Positions 54,478 to 63,546 of a stretch of DNA of 64,000 nt are shown here, piece after piece. Location of the stretch: contig JAFXQV010000031.1 of assembly GCA_017526785.1 (NCBI GenBank), positions 102,624 to 166,623 on the forward strand, read 5' to 3'. Position numbers and translations under genes: made by a program. Source of the stretch: Oscillibacter sp. Lineage in GTDB: Bacteria; Bacillota; Clostridia; Oscillospirales; Oscillospiraceae. Every line of letters starts with the position of its first letter. Position 1 is the first letter of the stretch. The notes under the pieces were generated by a model. It worked only from the letters and a program-made list of their open reading frames with translations, ran no database searches and had not been told where the DNA came from.

Positions 54478-54968
54478 TGAATCAGGCACCACAGAAACTG
54501 ACCGTCGGAATCGCCGACATGAAAATTTTGCAATGGGACGGCGAACTGATTACGTACGCGCTGGGTTCCTGTATCGGTATCTGCCTGTATGACCCCGCCG
54601 TGAAGCTGGCCGCGCTCATCCACATTATGCTACCCATTAACATGGAGGCCGGGCGCAAGAACACCATGAAGTACGCAGACACCGGAATCCGGGAGACCCT
54701 CAAGCAGTTGGAGGCGCGGGGGGCGCGGAAACCCCGGCTCGTCGCCAAAATCGCCGGGGGGGCGAAGATGTTCGAGGTCTCCGGCTCCTCCGGGCTCGGC
54801 AACATCGGACAGCGCAACATCGAGAGCGTACACATGAACCTCCGCCGCGAGGGAATCCGCATTATCGCCGAAAACGTGGGCGGCAGTGTGGCGCGTACGC
54901 TGTCCTTTTTCCCGGGAACCGGGCAGGGGCAAATCCGCGCCTACGGCCAGCCGCTGATTATCCTGTGA
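54474..54968 (+). CDS. cheD: Chemoreceptor glutamine deamidase CheD
   Basis: 164 residues. Catalytic Cys33 in GSCIGICLYD, His50 in LIHIMLP and Thr27 are all present, with AKIAGGAKMF and IGQRNIESV downstream. It deamidates receptor Gln residues and is regulated by CheC. The start ATGATG lies in the cheC stop. Confidence 0.95.
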   Translation: MMNQAPQKLTVGIADMKILQWDGELITYALGSCIGICLYDPAVKLAALIHIMLPINMEAGRKNTMKYADTGIRETLKQLEARGARKPRLVAKIAGGAKMFEVSGSSGLGNIGQRNIESVHMNLRREGIRIIAENVGGSVARTLSFFPGTGQGQIRAYGQPLIIL

Positions 54969-54991
54969 CGCACAAGAAGGAGTGAGATTTT

Positions 54992-55921
54992 ATGGCAAGC
55001 TCTGACAAAAACGACAAGAACGAAATCCTGCTGGAGTCCGGCACCAACGAAATTGAAATCATGGAGTTCACCATTGCCGGGAACCTCTACGGAATCAACG
55101 TGGCCAAGGTCAACGAGATTATTCTGTCCGTCCACGTCAAGTCCATGCCGCACACGCACCCCGCCGTCGAGGGAATCATCAAGCCCCGCGACACCGTGAT
55201 TACGGTCGTCAACCTCCCGCGGTATCTGGGTCACGACGGCGAACCCGGGGAAAAAGACCTCTTCATCATTACGAACTTTAACCGCATGACGATTGCCTTC
55301 CGCGTGCATACGGTCATCGGAATCAGCCGCATTTCGTGGACGGACATCCAGAAGCCGGACAAGGCCATCAGCGGTTCCGGGGAGAGCGTGGCGACGGGTA
55401 TCGCGCAGTGCAACAACCAGCTTGTGACGATTCTGGACTTTGAGCGCATTGTCGCCGAAATCGCCCCCGAAACGTCCGTGCGGGTCGAGGAAATCGACCA
55501 GTTGGGCGAACGCGCGCGGAGAGACTGTCCCGTTCTGATTGCGGAGGATTCCGCGCTTCTCTCCAAGCTCATCCGGGAGGCGCTCCTGAGAGCCGGCTAC
55601 ACCAACCTGCACATGTTCAGCAACGGCCTCGACCTCTGGGAGTACGTCACGAAGCTGAAAAAGGCCGACAAACTCGACGGCAACGTATCCCTTATCATCA
55701 CCGACATCGAAATGCCGCAGATGGACGGACACCGCCTGACGAAACTTGTCAAGAGCGACATGCAGTTAAAGCATATTCCCGTCGTGATTTTCTCGTCCCT
55801 GATTACCGAGGAAATGCGGGTGAAGGGGCGCGAACTGGGTGCCGACGAACAGCTCAGCAAGCCCGAAATCGGCAACCTTGTCGCCGTCATCGACGAACTG
55901 CTGGGCGACAAGAAAAGTTGA
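54992..55921 (+). CDS. cheV: Chemotaxis protein CheV (CheW-REC fusion)
   Basis: 309 residues. N-terminal CheW domain (1-170: MEFTIAGNLYGINVAKVNEI, VVNLPRYLG) couples receptors and CheA; C-terminal REC domain with acidic AED, phospho-acceptor Asp238 in ITDIEMPQMDG and the Lys of LSKPEI. AAGGAG precedes the ATG. No cheA or cheW is present in this window. Confidence 0.95.
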   Translation: MASSDKNDKNEILLESGTNEIEIMEFTIAGNLYGINVAKVNEIILSVHVKSMPHTHPAVEGIIKPRDTVITVVNLPRYLGHDGEPGEKDLFIITNFNRMTIAFRVHTVIGISRISWTDIQKPDKAISGSGESVATGIAQCNNQLVTILDFERIVAEIAPETSVRVEEIDQLGERARRDCPVLIAEDSALLSKLIREALLRAGYTNLHMFSNGLDLWEYVTKLKKADKLDGNVSLIITDIEMPQMDGHRLTKLVKSDMQLKHIPVVIFSSLITEEMRVKGRELGADEQLSKPEIGNLVAVIDELLGDKKS

Positions 55922-55951
55922 GACCGGATAAACCCGGGCGGGAGGGACAAT

Positions 55952-57214
55952 ATGGCAACCAATAACTATATCGTCAGACAGCCCATTAAAAACACGAAAA
56001 GTCAGGTTATCGGGCATGAAATCCTCTACTACGGGGAAGACGAACTCTACGGCGGTCTGGGCGCTTCCGCCGCCTCCAACGAGTTCGCCGTTGCCGACGC
56101 TATCTACAATTTCCTCACGCAAAATTCCGAAAAAGCCCTGAAAGGCTCCCTGAACTTCATGACCTTTACCACCACGCTGTTGATGAAAAAGGTTCCGCGC
56201 CTGTTCGCCCCCCTTGACCTCGTCATCCAGATTGACGACAGCGTGATTGTACACCCGCTGGCCATGCACTTTGTGCAGATGTACCAGAAGGAGGGCTACC
56301 GGATTGCCGTCAATGAGTTCCAGTTCGCCCCGCGCTATCTGGACATTCTGGACAGCATCGACTACCTCCGCCTCAACATGCACACCCTCTCCGACGAGAG
56401 CTTGCGCAACATCATCGAAATCGCCGGGAGCATGGGCAAGCACTGTATCGCGACCGGAATCGACAGCGACGAACTCTATCAGAAGGCCGTCGACGCCGGG
56501 GTACACGCCTTCGAGGGACCCGCCGTCGCCGAGCGCCTCGCCACGAAAGCACATTCCAGCAGTTATCTGCAGAGCAGTTTCTTTACGCTGATGATTGCCG
56601 TCACCCGCGAGGAACCCAATATGGCGGAAATCGAGCAGATTATCTCCGCCGACGCTTCCTTGACCTACGCGTTACTCCGCGTCGCCAACTCCGTGCAGTA
56701 CGCCTCCCGCAACCGTACGACCTCCGTACAGCAGGCCATTATGAAACTCGGAATCGAGCAGTTGAAGCAGTGGATTTACCTGCTCAGCGCGGGCAGCGGC
56801 AGTGACGGCCGGGGAATCGACCCGTTCTTTGAGGAGTTCCTGAAGCTGTCCCTGATTCGGGCGCATTTTTGCAGTGAACTCATCAACCATACGCAGGTCG
56901 TGCCGCTCTCGCGCGGGGAGGCCTATCTGCTGGGCATGTTCTCCACGCTCCAGTTTCTGATTGACGCGCCGCTGGCCGACATTCTGGACGCGCTCCCGAT
57001 TGCCGACGAAATCCGGAACGCGCTCTTGTACCAGCAGGGGGCGTCGGGGGCGCTCTATCGGCTGATTCTCAGCTACGAGAACGCCGACTGGAACACCGTC
57101 AGCGCGCTGGCCGCACAGTTGCAGATTCCCGCCGGAATTCTGACAGACCTTTACTTCGAGGCCATGGAGAACGCCGACGCCCTCTGGAAGAGCTTGCAGG
57201 AGATACAATCGTAA
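55952..57214 (+). CDS. EAL/HDOD-domain protein (YuxH-like), EAL catalytic motif lost
   Basis: 420 residues. Residues 1-195 follow the EAL fold ([20 protein letters not shown]) but lack the EAL triad and most metal ligands, so cyclic-di-GMP cleavage is unlikely. Residues ~200-390 are HDOD ([40 protein letters not shown]), a non-catalytic relative of HD domains. Such proteins often act in motility or cyclic-di-GMP signalling. Its place at the end of the chemotaxis genes agrees with that. AGGGA precedes the ATG. Confidence 0.88.
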   Translation: MATNNYIVRQPIKNTKSQVIGHEILYYGEDELYGGLGASAASNEFAVADAIYNFLTQNSEKALKGSLNFMTFTTTLLMKKVPRLFAPLDLVIQIDDSVIVHPLAMHFVQMYQKEGYRIAVNEFQFAPRYLDILDSIDYLRLNMHTLSDESLRNIIEIAGSMGKHCIATGIDSDELYQKAVDAGVHAFEGPAVAERLATKAHSSSYLQSSFFTLMIAVTREEPNMAEIEQIISADASLTYALLRVANSVQYASRNRTTSVQQAIMKLGIEQLKQWIYLLSAGSGSDGRGIDPFFEEFLKLSLIRAHFCSELINHTQVVPLSRGEAYLLGMFSTLQFLIDAPLADILDALPIADEIRNALLYQQGASGALYRLILSYENADWNTVSALAAQLQIPAGILTDLYFEAMENADALWKSLQEIQS

Positions 57215-57221
57215 TCCGGCG

Positions 57222-57260
57222 GGGCGTGGTTGTCACGCCCTGTCGGCGTTCCGCGACAGG
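57222..57260 (+). promoter_or_regulatory. Two overlapping hairpins in front of glpK
   Basis: GGGCGTG (57222-57228) pairs with CACGCCC (57234-57240), and CTGTCG (57240-57245) with CGACAG (57254-57259). The second reaches the AGGAGG ribosome site. The two share one base, so they could compete. Function not shown. Confidence 0.5.
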
Positions 57261-57269
57261 AGGCCGCGC

Positions 57270-58769
57270 ATGAGCGAAAAAAAGTACGTCCTCGCGTTAG
57301 ACCAAGGCACCACGAGCAGTCGCTGTATTCTCTTTGACCGCGGCCAGACTATGGTATCCGTCGCGCAGAGGGAGTTTACACAGCACTACCCCCGCCCCGG
57401 CTGGGTCGAGCATGACCCCATGGAAATTTACTCCAGCCAGTACGGGGTACTCCACGAAGTGCTTGCGCAAAGCGGCGTCGACGCCCGCGAAATCGCCGCC
57501 ATCGGCATTACGAACCAGCGGGAGACGACCATTTTGTGGGACAGGCAGACCGGGAAGCCCGTCTGTAACGCAATTGTCTGGCAGTGCCGCCGCACGGCCG
57601 CGCAGTGCGAGGCGCTACAGAAAGACGCCGCTTTCGCGGCGTACGTCCGCGAACACACCGGGCTTTTGATTGACGCCTACTTCTCCGCGACGAAAATTCA
57701 GTGGATTCTTGACAACGTTCCCGGGGCGCGGCAAAAGGCCGAGAACGGCCAACTGCTCTTCGGCACCGTCGACACATGGCTTGTCTGGAAGCTGACCGGG
57801 GGCGCGGTTCACGTCACAGATTACACTAACGCAAGCCGTACCATGTTGTACGATATCGGGAATTTGTGCTGGGACAAGACCATCTGCGACCGCCTCAATA
57901 TTCCCATGTCGATACTCCCGGAGGTGCGCCCGTCCAGCGAGATTTACGGCACGGTTCGCGTACAGGGCGCGGAGATTCCCATTGCCGGAATCGCCGGAGA
58001 CCAGCAGGCCGCGCTTTTCGGGCAGACCTGCTTTGAAGAGGGACAGGCCAAGAACACCTACGGCACGGGCTGTTTCCTGCTCATGAACACGGGTTCAAGG
58101 CGCGTGAGAAGTCAGCGCGGCCTCATTACTACGATTGCCGTCGGTCTGGGCGGCGAAATTCAGTACGCTTTGGAGGGTAGCGTATTCATCGGCGGGGCGG
58201 CCGTGCAGTGGCTCCGCGACGAACTCCATTTTATCCACGACGCCGCCGACACCGAATACTTTGCCAGTAAAGTTCCCGACAGCGGCGGCGTGTACGTCGT
58301 CCCGGCGTTCACGGGTCTGGGCGCGCCCTACTGGGACATGTACGCCCGGGGCGTCATCGTCGGCCTGACGCGCGGCGCGGGGCGTAACCACATTATCCGC
58401 GCTACGCTGGAATCCATCGCCTACCAGACCGCCGACGTACTCCACGCCATGGAGCAGGACACGGGGATTACGTTCCCGGAACTCCGCGTGGACGGCGGCG
58501 CGTCCGCGAACCGCTTTCTCATGCAGTTTCAGGCCGACATCATCGGCCGCCGGATTCTGCGCCCCCGCGTGCAGGAGACGACCGCGCTGGGCGCGGCGTG
58601 TCTGGCGGGGCTGGCCGTCGGGTTCTGGGAGAACCGCGACGACCTCCGCAAGCATTGGACAATCGACGCCTGTTATGAGCCGCAAATGTCCGCGCAAGAG
58701 CGTGAATCGCTTGTACACGGCTGGCAGAAGGCCGTGACACGCGCCATGTCGTGGGACGACGCCCCTTAA
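57270..58769 (+). CDS. glpK: Glycerol kinase
   Basis: 499 residues, cytoplasmic phosphorylation of glycerol to glycerol-3-phosphate. The N-terminal [18 protein letters not shown], substrate loop [44 protein letters not shown] and the C-terminal EWWRD-like end are as expected. AGGAGG precedes the ATG. It lies in the motility region, with no glpF or glpD beside it; HPr-type regulation cannot be judged. Confidence 0.97.
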   Translation: MSEKKYVLALDQGTTSSRCILFDRGQTMVSVAQREFTQHYPRPGWVEHDPMEIYSSQYGVLHEVLAQSGVDAREIAAIGITNQRETTILWDRQTGKPVCNAIVWQCRRTAAQCEALQKDAAFAAYVREHTGLLIDAYFSATKIQWILDNVPGARQKAENGQLLFGTVDTWLVWKLTGGAVHVTDYTNASRTMLYDIGNLCWDKTICDRLNIPMSILPEVRPSSEIYGTVRVQGAEIPIAGIAGDQQAALFGQTCFEEGQAKNTYGTGCFLLMNTGSRRVRSQRGLITTIAVGLGGEIQYALEGSVFIGGAAVQWLRDELHFIHDAADTEYFASKVPDSGGVYVVPAFTGLGAPYWDMYARGVIVGLTRGAGRNHIIRATLESIAYQTADVLHAMEQDTGITFPELRVDGGASANRFLMQFQADIIGRRILRPRVQETTALGAACLAGLAVGFWENRDDLRKHWTIDACYEPQMSAQERESLVHGWQKAVTRAMSWDDAP

Positions 58770-58792
58770 TTTTCCGCGCCGTCTGCCGATAT
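58766..58792 (+). promoter_or_regulatory. Sigma-D promoter of the yjfB-like motility gene
   Basis: TTAA (58766-58769), 15 bases, then a perfect GCCGATAT (58785-58792). The -35 overlaps the glpK stop. Same layout as the flagellin site at 17746-17772. Confidence 0.75.
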
Positions 58793-58832
58793 TCTTTATG
58801 AAGCGGTTCGCAACGGACGGAAGGAGATTATT

Positions 58833-59015
58833 ATGGACGCCTTAATGAACACAGTCGCCTATCAAAGTATCAGCATGAAGGCCGACACGCTGGAACAGGC
58901 CTATTCCACGCGCCTTGCCAAGGAGGCCATGACCATGGACGCCAAAATGGCGCTGAACGAGCTGGAAATGTTGCCGCAAGTCCCCAAGGGGCAGTATGTC
59001 GACGTGTACGCCTGA
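58833..59015 (+). CDS. YjfB-like putative motility protein
   Basis: 60 residues of the YjfB family (PF14070 type): YQSISMKADTLEQAYSTRLA and MDAKMALNELEML. Family members are small, motility-linked and of unknown function; Bacillus yjfB is sigma-D dependent, and a sigma-D-like promoter lies just upstream here. GAAGGAG precedes the ATG. Too short for structure prediction by eye; probably helical. Confidence 0.8.
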   Translation: MDALMNTVAYQSISMKADTLEQAYSTRLAKEAMTMDAKMALNELEMLPQVPKGQYVDVYA

Positions 59016-59024
59016 ACGCAAAAG

Positions 59025-59054
59025 ACGGCGGCTCCGTTTCGGGGACGCCGTTTT
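59025..59054 (+). terminator. Terminator after the yjfB-like gene
   Basis: CGGCGGCTCCG and CGGGGACGCCG pair across a TTT loop with one mismatch, followed by TTTT. It is 10 bases past the stop codon. Confidence 0.8.
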
Positions 59055-59090
59055 CGTTGCCCGAGAAATCCAACCGAAAGGAAATCCGCC

Positions 59091-60224
59091 ATGCTTGAAT
59101 TTTTACAGGACGAGGAACGGAAGGTAGAGTACATCGAGCTTATCTATGACCTGATTTTCGTCCACACGCTGAGCCGTTGCGGCTCCCTGCTGAATCTGGA
59201 AGAGGGCGCGCCGGGCGTCGCCGCCTATATGACATTCCTGCTCTTTTCCATGAGTTCTCTTGAAATCTGGTACCTGTCGGTACTCTTCATCAACCGTTTC
59301 CCGCAGTTCCCGAAACAGCGCAACCTCTGCATTTTTATCAACATGTATCTGTTGTACTATCTCGCGGCGGGTATCCGCGACGACTGGCGCGACTACTACA
59401 CACAGATTAACGTCGCCGGGGCGGCGATTCTCCTGCACTTGGCCTTTCAATACTGGTTCGCGCTCCGCAAGGCGTCGGGATACAAGACGTACCGGGAGTA
59501 CATGAATAAAGAGCCGTATCTTCTGGTAATCGAAGCGGCGATTATTCTGGCGTCCATCCCGGTTTTCAACGCGACCGGACTGCCGCTGTCGCCGCTGTTC
59601 ATGGTCGTGAGTATCGGCGCGGGCGTCGGCGGCCAGAAGGACAAGACATTGCACGTCGACTTCCCACACCTCGCCGAGCGCGTCATGCTGTACGTCGTGT
59701 TCTCGTTCGGGGAAATGATTGTCGAACTGTCCGGGTTTTTCGACGAACCCATTACTCTGGAGGGAATCAGCCACTCTCTGCTTGCGTTCGCGTTCGCGTC
59801 GGGGCTGTTCCTGAACTACGGCTACGCCTACGACCACATCATTGACCGCGAGCGCAAGTCGTTGAGCGACAGTTACTACCTGTTCCTGCATATGTTTCTG
59901 ATAATCTCCCTGAACTATCTGACGCAGGTCATGGAAATGCTCCGCAACGAAACGGCCAGTCAGGACTTCAAAATCATCTCGCTGTCGGTGTGGGTGATTG
60001 TCTACGTGCTGTTCCTGTCCCTGCTGGAACGCTACGCCAAGGAACGCGCCGGGACGCGGTACTATCTGCGACTGATTCAGCTTAGCGCGGGTTACGTGTT
60101 CCTGCTTGTGGCCACGCGCTGGTATCCCGTGATGAACTTTACGATGTCCGTGGGGTACGTCTACTGCGTCCACTGGTCTATGAGGCTGTTCCGCCGACGC
60201 AAACTCGCGGCAAAGGCAACCTAA
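59091..60224 (+). CDS. Low-temperature-requirement A (LtrA) family membrane protein
   Basis: 377 residues with about eight to ten membrane helices. The N-terminal VEYIELIYDLIFVHTLSRCG and LAERVMLYVVFSFGEMIVEL are LtrA signatures. Members are poorly characterised; the name comes from a Listeria cold-growth mutant. GAAAGG precedes the ATG. A strong terminator follows. Confidence 0.85.
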   Translation: MLEFLQDEERKVEYIELIYDLIFVHTLSRCGSLLNLEEGAPGVAAYMTFLLFSMSSLEIWYLSVLFINRFPQFPKQRNLCIFINMYLLYYLAAGIRDDWRDYYTQINVAGAAILLHLAFQYWFALRKASGYKTYREYMNKEPYLLVIEAAIILASIPVFNATGLPLSPLFMVVSIGAGVGGQKDKTLHVDFPHLAERVMLYVVFSFGEMIVELSGFFDEPITLEGISHSLLAFAFASGLFLNYGYAYDHIIDRERKSLSDSYYLFLHMFLIISLNYLTQVMEMLRNETASQDFKIISLSVWVIVYVLFLSLLERYAKERAGTRYYLRLIQLSAGYVFLLVATRWYPVMNFTMSVGYVYCVHWSMRLFRRRKLAAKAT

Positions 60225-60225
60225 C

Positions 60226-60259
60226 AAGCCCCTCTCCCGTCCGGCGGGGGAGGGCTTTT
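60226..60259 (+). terminator. Intrinsic terminator after ltrA
   Basis: AAGCCCCTCTCCCG pairs with CGGGGGAGGGCTT across a short loop and is followed by TTTT. Confidence 0.85.
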
Positions 60260-60279
60260 CGCGTGAAAAAACACTGTAC

Positions 60280-60303
60280 TTTTCCGGCGGAACGTGGTAT
60301 AAT
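60280..60303 (+). promoter_or_regulatory. Extended -10 promoter of the DUF4230 genes
   Basis: TGGTATAAT (60295-60303) is a perfect extended -10 with no good -35 (best TGTACT at 60275-60280). About 60 bases before the first DUF4230 start. Confidence 0.65.
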
Positions 60304-60363
60304 GCCGCAAAGTCCCGGAGAACGTATGCGGCGTCCGTTGCCGGACGAAAGAAAGGGCTACCT

Positions 60364-61035
60364 ATGAGCGAACAACTGCAAACCGTCCGGGAACCGGGCG
60401 GACGTACCAAGCGAAAACAAATCTTCCGTGACCGGATGTTTCAGGGCTTCCTTCTGGCGGTGGCGATACTGGCCGCGATACTCGTCGCGGCGATTGCCTC
60501 GCAGGCCGACATGGTGCCGCCCGAGCCCGGTATCACCAGTGAACTGCTCCGCGAACAATTAGAATACGTCCGCGACCTCGTGACCGTCGAGTACCACTAC
60601 ACCGACGCCGACAAGCAGGAACTCCCCGGAAAAAAGCTGTTCAACACGATTCCGATTCCGTTTACCAAAAAGGCGTTCATCATCTCCTACGACGGCGTGA
60701 TTAAGTACGGCGTGGACATCAGTCAGGTGGGGCTTTCGGTCAATGGGATTTCCAAAATTGTCACGGTCGAGATACCCCGCGCCAAAATCATTTCCCACGA
60801 AATCCCCGAAGAGGGCTTCCGCGTCCTCTACGAGTCCAACGGGCTGTTCAACAAAATCCGTATCGACGACGTGACCGCCTTCCGCGTCACGCAGAAAGAC
60901 AAGATGGAACACCGCGCCGCGGAGTTGGAAATGCCGCAGAAAGCACAGGAGCAGTCCGGCGAAGCAATCTCCGCGCTCTTGCGCGCCGTCCCCGGAATGG
61001 AGGAGTATACCCTTGAAGTCGAATACGAAAAGTAA
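60364..61035 (+). CDS. DUF4230 domain protein, first copy
   Basis: 223 residues. One membrane helix near 26-45, then an extracytoplasmic DUF4230 domain: YVRDLVTVEYHYTDADKQEL, FIISYDGVIKYGVDISQV, AKIISHEIPEEGFRVLYESN. The family is widespread and uncharacterised. Its 3' end overlaps the next, homologous gene by 23 bases. GAAAGG precedes the ATG. Confidence 0.88.
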   Translation: MSEQLQTVREPGGRTKRKQIFRDRMFQGFLLAVAILAAILVAAIASQADMVPPEPGITSELLREQLEYVRDLVTVEYHYTDADKQELPGKKLFNTIPIPFTKKAFIISYDGVIKYGVDISQVGLSVNGISKIVTVEIPRAKIISHEIPEEGFRVLYESNGLFNKIRIDDVTAFRVTQKDKMEHRAAELEMPQKAQEQSGEAISALLRAVPGMEEYTLEVEYEK

Positions 61036-61684
61036 AGCCGACGACGAGACAGAGGAACGCGTCGAGAAGAAGCGGAAACGCGGCGTGTCGCGCGTCAAGG
61101 TGTTTCTGTTCGCGCTGATACTGGGCGCGGCGCTGGCCTTCTGCGCCGTAGGCTATCTGGACGTTGCCCCGCCCGACGCCCCCAAAATTACCAGTTCCAT
61201 ACTCAAAGAGGAATTGAAATACGTAAAAGACCTCGTGACGGTCGAGTACCACTACACCAACGCCGACAAGGCCGAGTTTCCGGGGCATGTTCTGTTCGGG
61301 CAGAGCGTACCCTTTACGGGGAAAAGTTTCATCGTGTCCTATGACGGCGTGATTAAGTACGGCGTGGACTTAAGCGCGGTGGAAATCCGGGTCAATGAGG
61401 GCGCGAAGACGGTCACGGTCACGATACCGCCAAGCAAGGTCATTTCCCACGAGATACCCGAATCTGGCTTCCGCGCCCTCGACGAGAAAAACGGCCTCTT
61501 CAACCGGATTCACATTGACGACGTGACGGAGTTCCGGCAGAACCAAAAGGCCGCCATGGAGGCCAAAGCCGTGGAGTTAGGCCTGCCGCGTCAGGCGCAG
61601 GAGCAGAGCGGCACCGCCATTGAGGCCTTGCTAAGCGCCACGCCCGGCATGGACGAATACTACTTAAAAATACAGTACGAGTGA
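61013..61684 (+). CDS. DUF4230 domain protein, second copy
   Basis: 223 residues, a paralogue of the preceding gene, sharing LVTVEYHYTNADK, YDGVIKYGVD and VISHEIPESGFRAL. One membrane helix near 28-47, after a highly charged head. The TTG start is used because GGAGGAG inside the first gene precedes it and gives the full membrane helix. Equal length and tandem order point to a gene duplication; the partners may form a heteromer (inference). Confidence 0.88.
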   Translation: MKSNTKSKADDETEERVEKKRKRGVSRVKVFLFALILGAALAFCAVGYLDVAPPDAPKITSSILKEELKYVKDLVTVEYHYTNADKAEFPGHVLFGQSVPFTGKSFIVSYDGVIKYGVDLSAVEIRVNEGAKTVTVTIPPSKVISHEIPESGFRALDEKNGLFNRIHIDDVTEFRQNQKAAMEAKAVELGLPRQAQEQSGTAIEALLSATPGMDEYYLKIQYE

Positions 61685-61715
61685 ACCGATGGGACGTTAC
61701 AGGAAGGACAAACCA

Positions 61716-62639
61716 ATGTGGATTGCGGACAAATGGAAAGATTATGAATTGATTGACTGTAGCGGCGGGGAACGCCTCGAACGCTGGGGCGGTGAAATCC
61801 TTATCCGCCCCGACCCGCAGGTAATTTGGAACACGCCCCGGAACAATTTACTCTGGCAACAGGCCGGGGCGCGTTACCACCGTTCGCAGAGCGGCGGCGG
61901 ACACTGGGAGGCCAACGACCTGCCGGAAAGCTGGCCTGTCACGTATCGGGACTTGACCTTTCACATCAAGCCCATGAATTTCAAGCATACGGGACTTTTC
62001 CCCGAACAGGCCGCAAACTGGGACTTTGCCCGTGAACAGATAGCGCGTGTCCCCGCGCCGGAGGCGGAAAAGAGTGCCGGACTGTTTTCCGGGCTGTTCC
62101 CGCGCAACGGCGACGGCGTACGCGTGTTGAACCTGTTCGCGTACACGGGCGGCGCTACCGTGGCGTGTGCGAAGGCGGGCGCGAGTGTGTGCCACGTCGA
62201 CGCCGCCAAGGGTATGGTCGCGTGGGCGCGGGAGAACGCCCGCTTATCGGGACTGGAAAAGGCTCCCATTCGCTGGATTGTCGACGACTGCGCCAAGTTC
62301 GTGGAACGCGAAATACGCCGCGGACGCCGCTATGACGCCGTTATCATGGACCCGCCAAGTTACGGGCGGGGTCCCGGCGGCGAACTCTGGAAGATTGAGG
62401 AACAGTTATATGAACTCGTCAAGCTGTGCGTGGGCGCGCTGTCCGACCGCCCCCTGTTCTTCCTGATTAGCTCCTACACAACCGGGCTTGCGCCGTCCGT
62501 GACGGGCTACCTGTTGAGTACGCTGTTAAAGCCGCGCTTCGGCGGGACGGTCACTTGGGACGAACTCGGTTTACCCGTGACGGAATCGGGGCTTGCCCTG
62601 CCCTGCGGCGCGGCCGGGCGCTGGACGGCCGAACCCTGA
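61716..62639 (+). CDS. Class I SAM-dependent methyltransferase (RlmI-like)
   Basis: 307 residues. Motif I NLFAYTGGATVACAKAGA, acidic motif II VDAAKGMVAWAREN and catalytic DPPSYGRG are the pattern of 23S rRNA (cytosine/guanine) methyltransferases of the RlmI/RlmK kind, but the N-terminal PUA part is lacking. ATG at 61716 has AGGAAGGA before it; one nine codons earlier does not. Target RNA unknown. Confidence 0.85.
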   Translation: MWIADKWKDYELIDCSGGERLERWGGEILIRPDPQVIWNTPRNNLLWQQAGARYHRSQSGGGHWEANDLPESWPVTYRDLTFHIKPMNFKHTGLFPEQAANWDFAREQIARVPAPEAEKSAGLFSGLFPRNGDGVRVLNLFAYTGGATVACAKAGASVCHVDAAKGMVAWARENARLSGLEKAPIRWIVDDCAKFVEREIRRGRRYDAVIMDPPSYGRGPGGELWKIEEQLYELVKLCVGALSDRPLFFLISSYTTGLAPSVTGYLLSTLLKPRFGGTVTWDELGLPVTESGLALPCGAAGRWTAEP

Positions 62640-62699
62640 AAGAAATTTAAAAAGCTCCCATGTATCCGCGATAACAGGAACTGTGAAAGGAATCTGTCA

Positions 62700-63542
62700 A
62701 TGTCCGTGATGATAGAGGCGGAGAACGTCCGCTTTACGTATCCGGGGGCGGCGTCCCCCGCGCTGGACGGCGTCAGCGTCGCCATTGAGCGCGGGGCGTT
62801 CACCGTTGTGTTAGGCCACAACGGCTCCGGGAAGTCGACCTTTGCCAAGATGTGCAACGCGGTACTGTTGCCCGACGAGGGTTCCGTATCCGTCGAGGGC
62901 ATGGACACCCGGAACGAGGAATTGTTACTTGCAATCCGCCAGCGCGTCGGGATGGTGTTCCAGAACCCCGACAACCAGATTGTGGCGAATGTCGTGGAGG
63001 AAGACGTAGCCTTCGCGCCGGAAAATCTGGGCGTGCCGCCGGACGAAATCCGGCGGCGCGTCGACGCGTCGTTACACGCCGTAGGTATGGACGAATTTGT
63101 GACCCACGCGCCGCATTTGCTCTCCGGCGGGCAAAAGCAACGTATCGCAATTGCGGGCGTGCTGGCCATGCGCCCGGACTGTATCGTACTCGACGAGGCC
63201 ACCGCCATGTTAGACCCCATGGGACGCCGGGAGGTGCTGTCGACCGTCCGACGCCTCAACCGCGAACAGGGGATTACAGTCCTGCTCATCACGCACCACA
63301 TGAACGAGGCCGAGGACGCCGACCGCGTGCTTGTCATGGACGACGGCCGCATTGTCATGGACGGCACGCCGAAAGAGGTCTTTTCCCGCGTCGAACAGCT
63401 CCGCGACACCGGGCTGACCGTCCCGGAGACCGTGGAACTGCTTGACCGCCTCTGTCAGGACGGAATGCCCATGCCGCTGGACGCGCTCTCCGTCGACGAG
63501 TGCGCCGACGCCATTGCCAACGCGCTTGCGCGGAAAGGATAA
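62700..63542 (+). CDS. ecfA1: ECF transporter ATPase A1
   Basis: 280 residues. Walker A GHNGSGKST (39-47), Q-loop VFQNPDNQ, signature LSGGQKQR, Walker B CIVLDEATAMLD and H-loop ITHH are complete. The FQNPDNQ motif is typical of EcfA1. With EcfA2 and EcfT it powers vitamin uptake through exchangeable S subunits. AAAGGA precedes the ATG. ecfA2 follows 4 bases later. Confidence 0.94.
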   Translation: MSVMIEAENVRFTYPGAASPALDGVSVAIERGAFTVVLGHNGSGKSTFAKMCNAVLLPDEGSVSVEGMDTRNEELLLAIRQRVGMVFQNPDNQIVANVVEEDVAFAPENLGVPPDEIRRRVDASLHAVGMDEFVTHAPHLLSGGQKQRIAIAGVLAMRPDCIVLDEATAMLDPMGRREVLSTVRRLNREQGITVLLITHHMNEAEDADRVLVMDDGRIVMDGTPKEVFSRVEQLRDTGLTVPETVELLDRLCQDGMPMPLDALSVDECADAIANALARKG

Positions 63543-63546
63543 CGCT

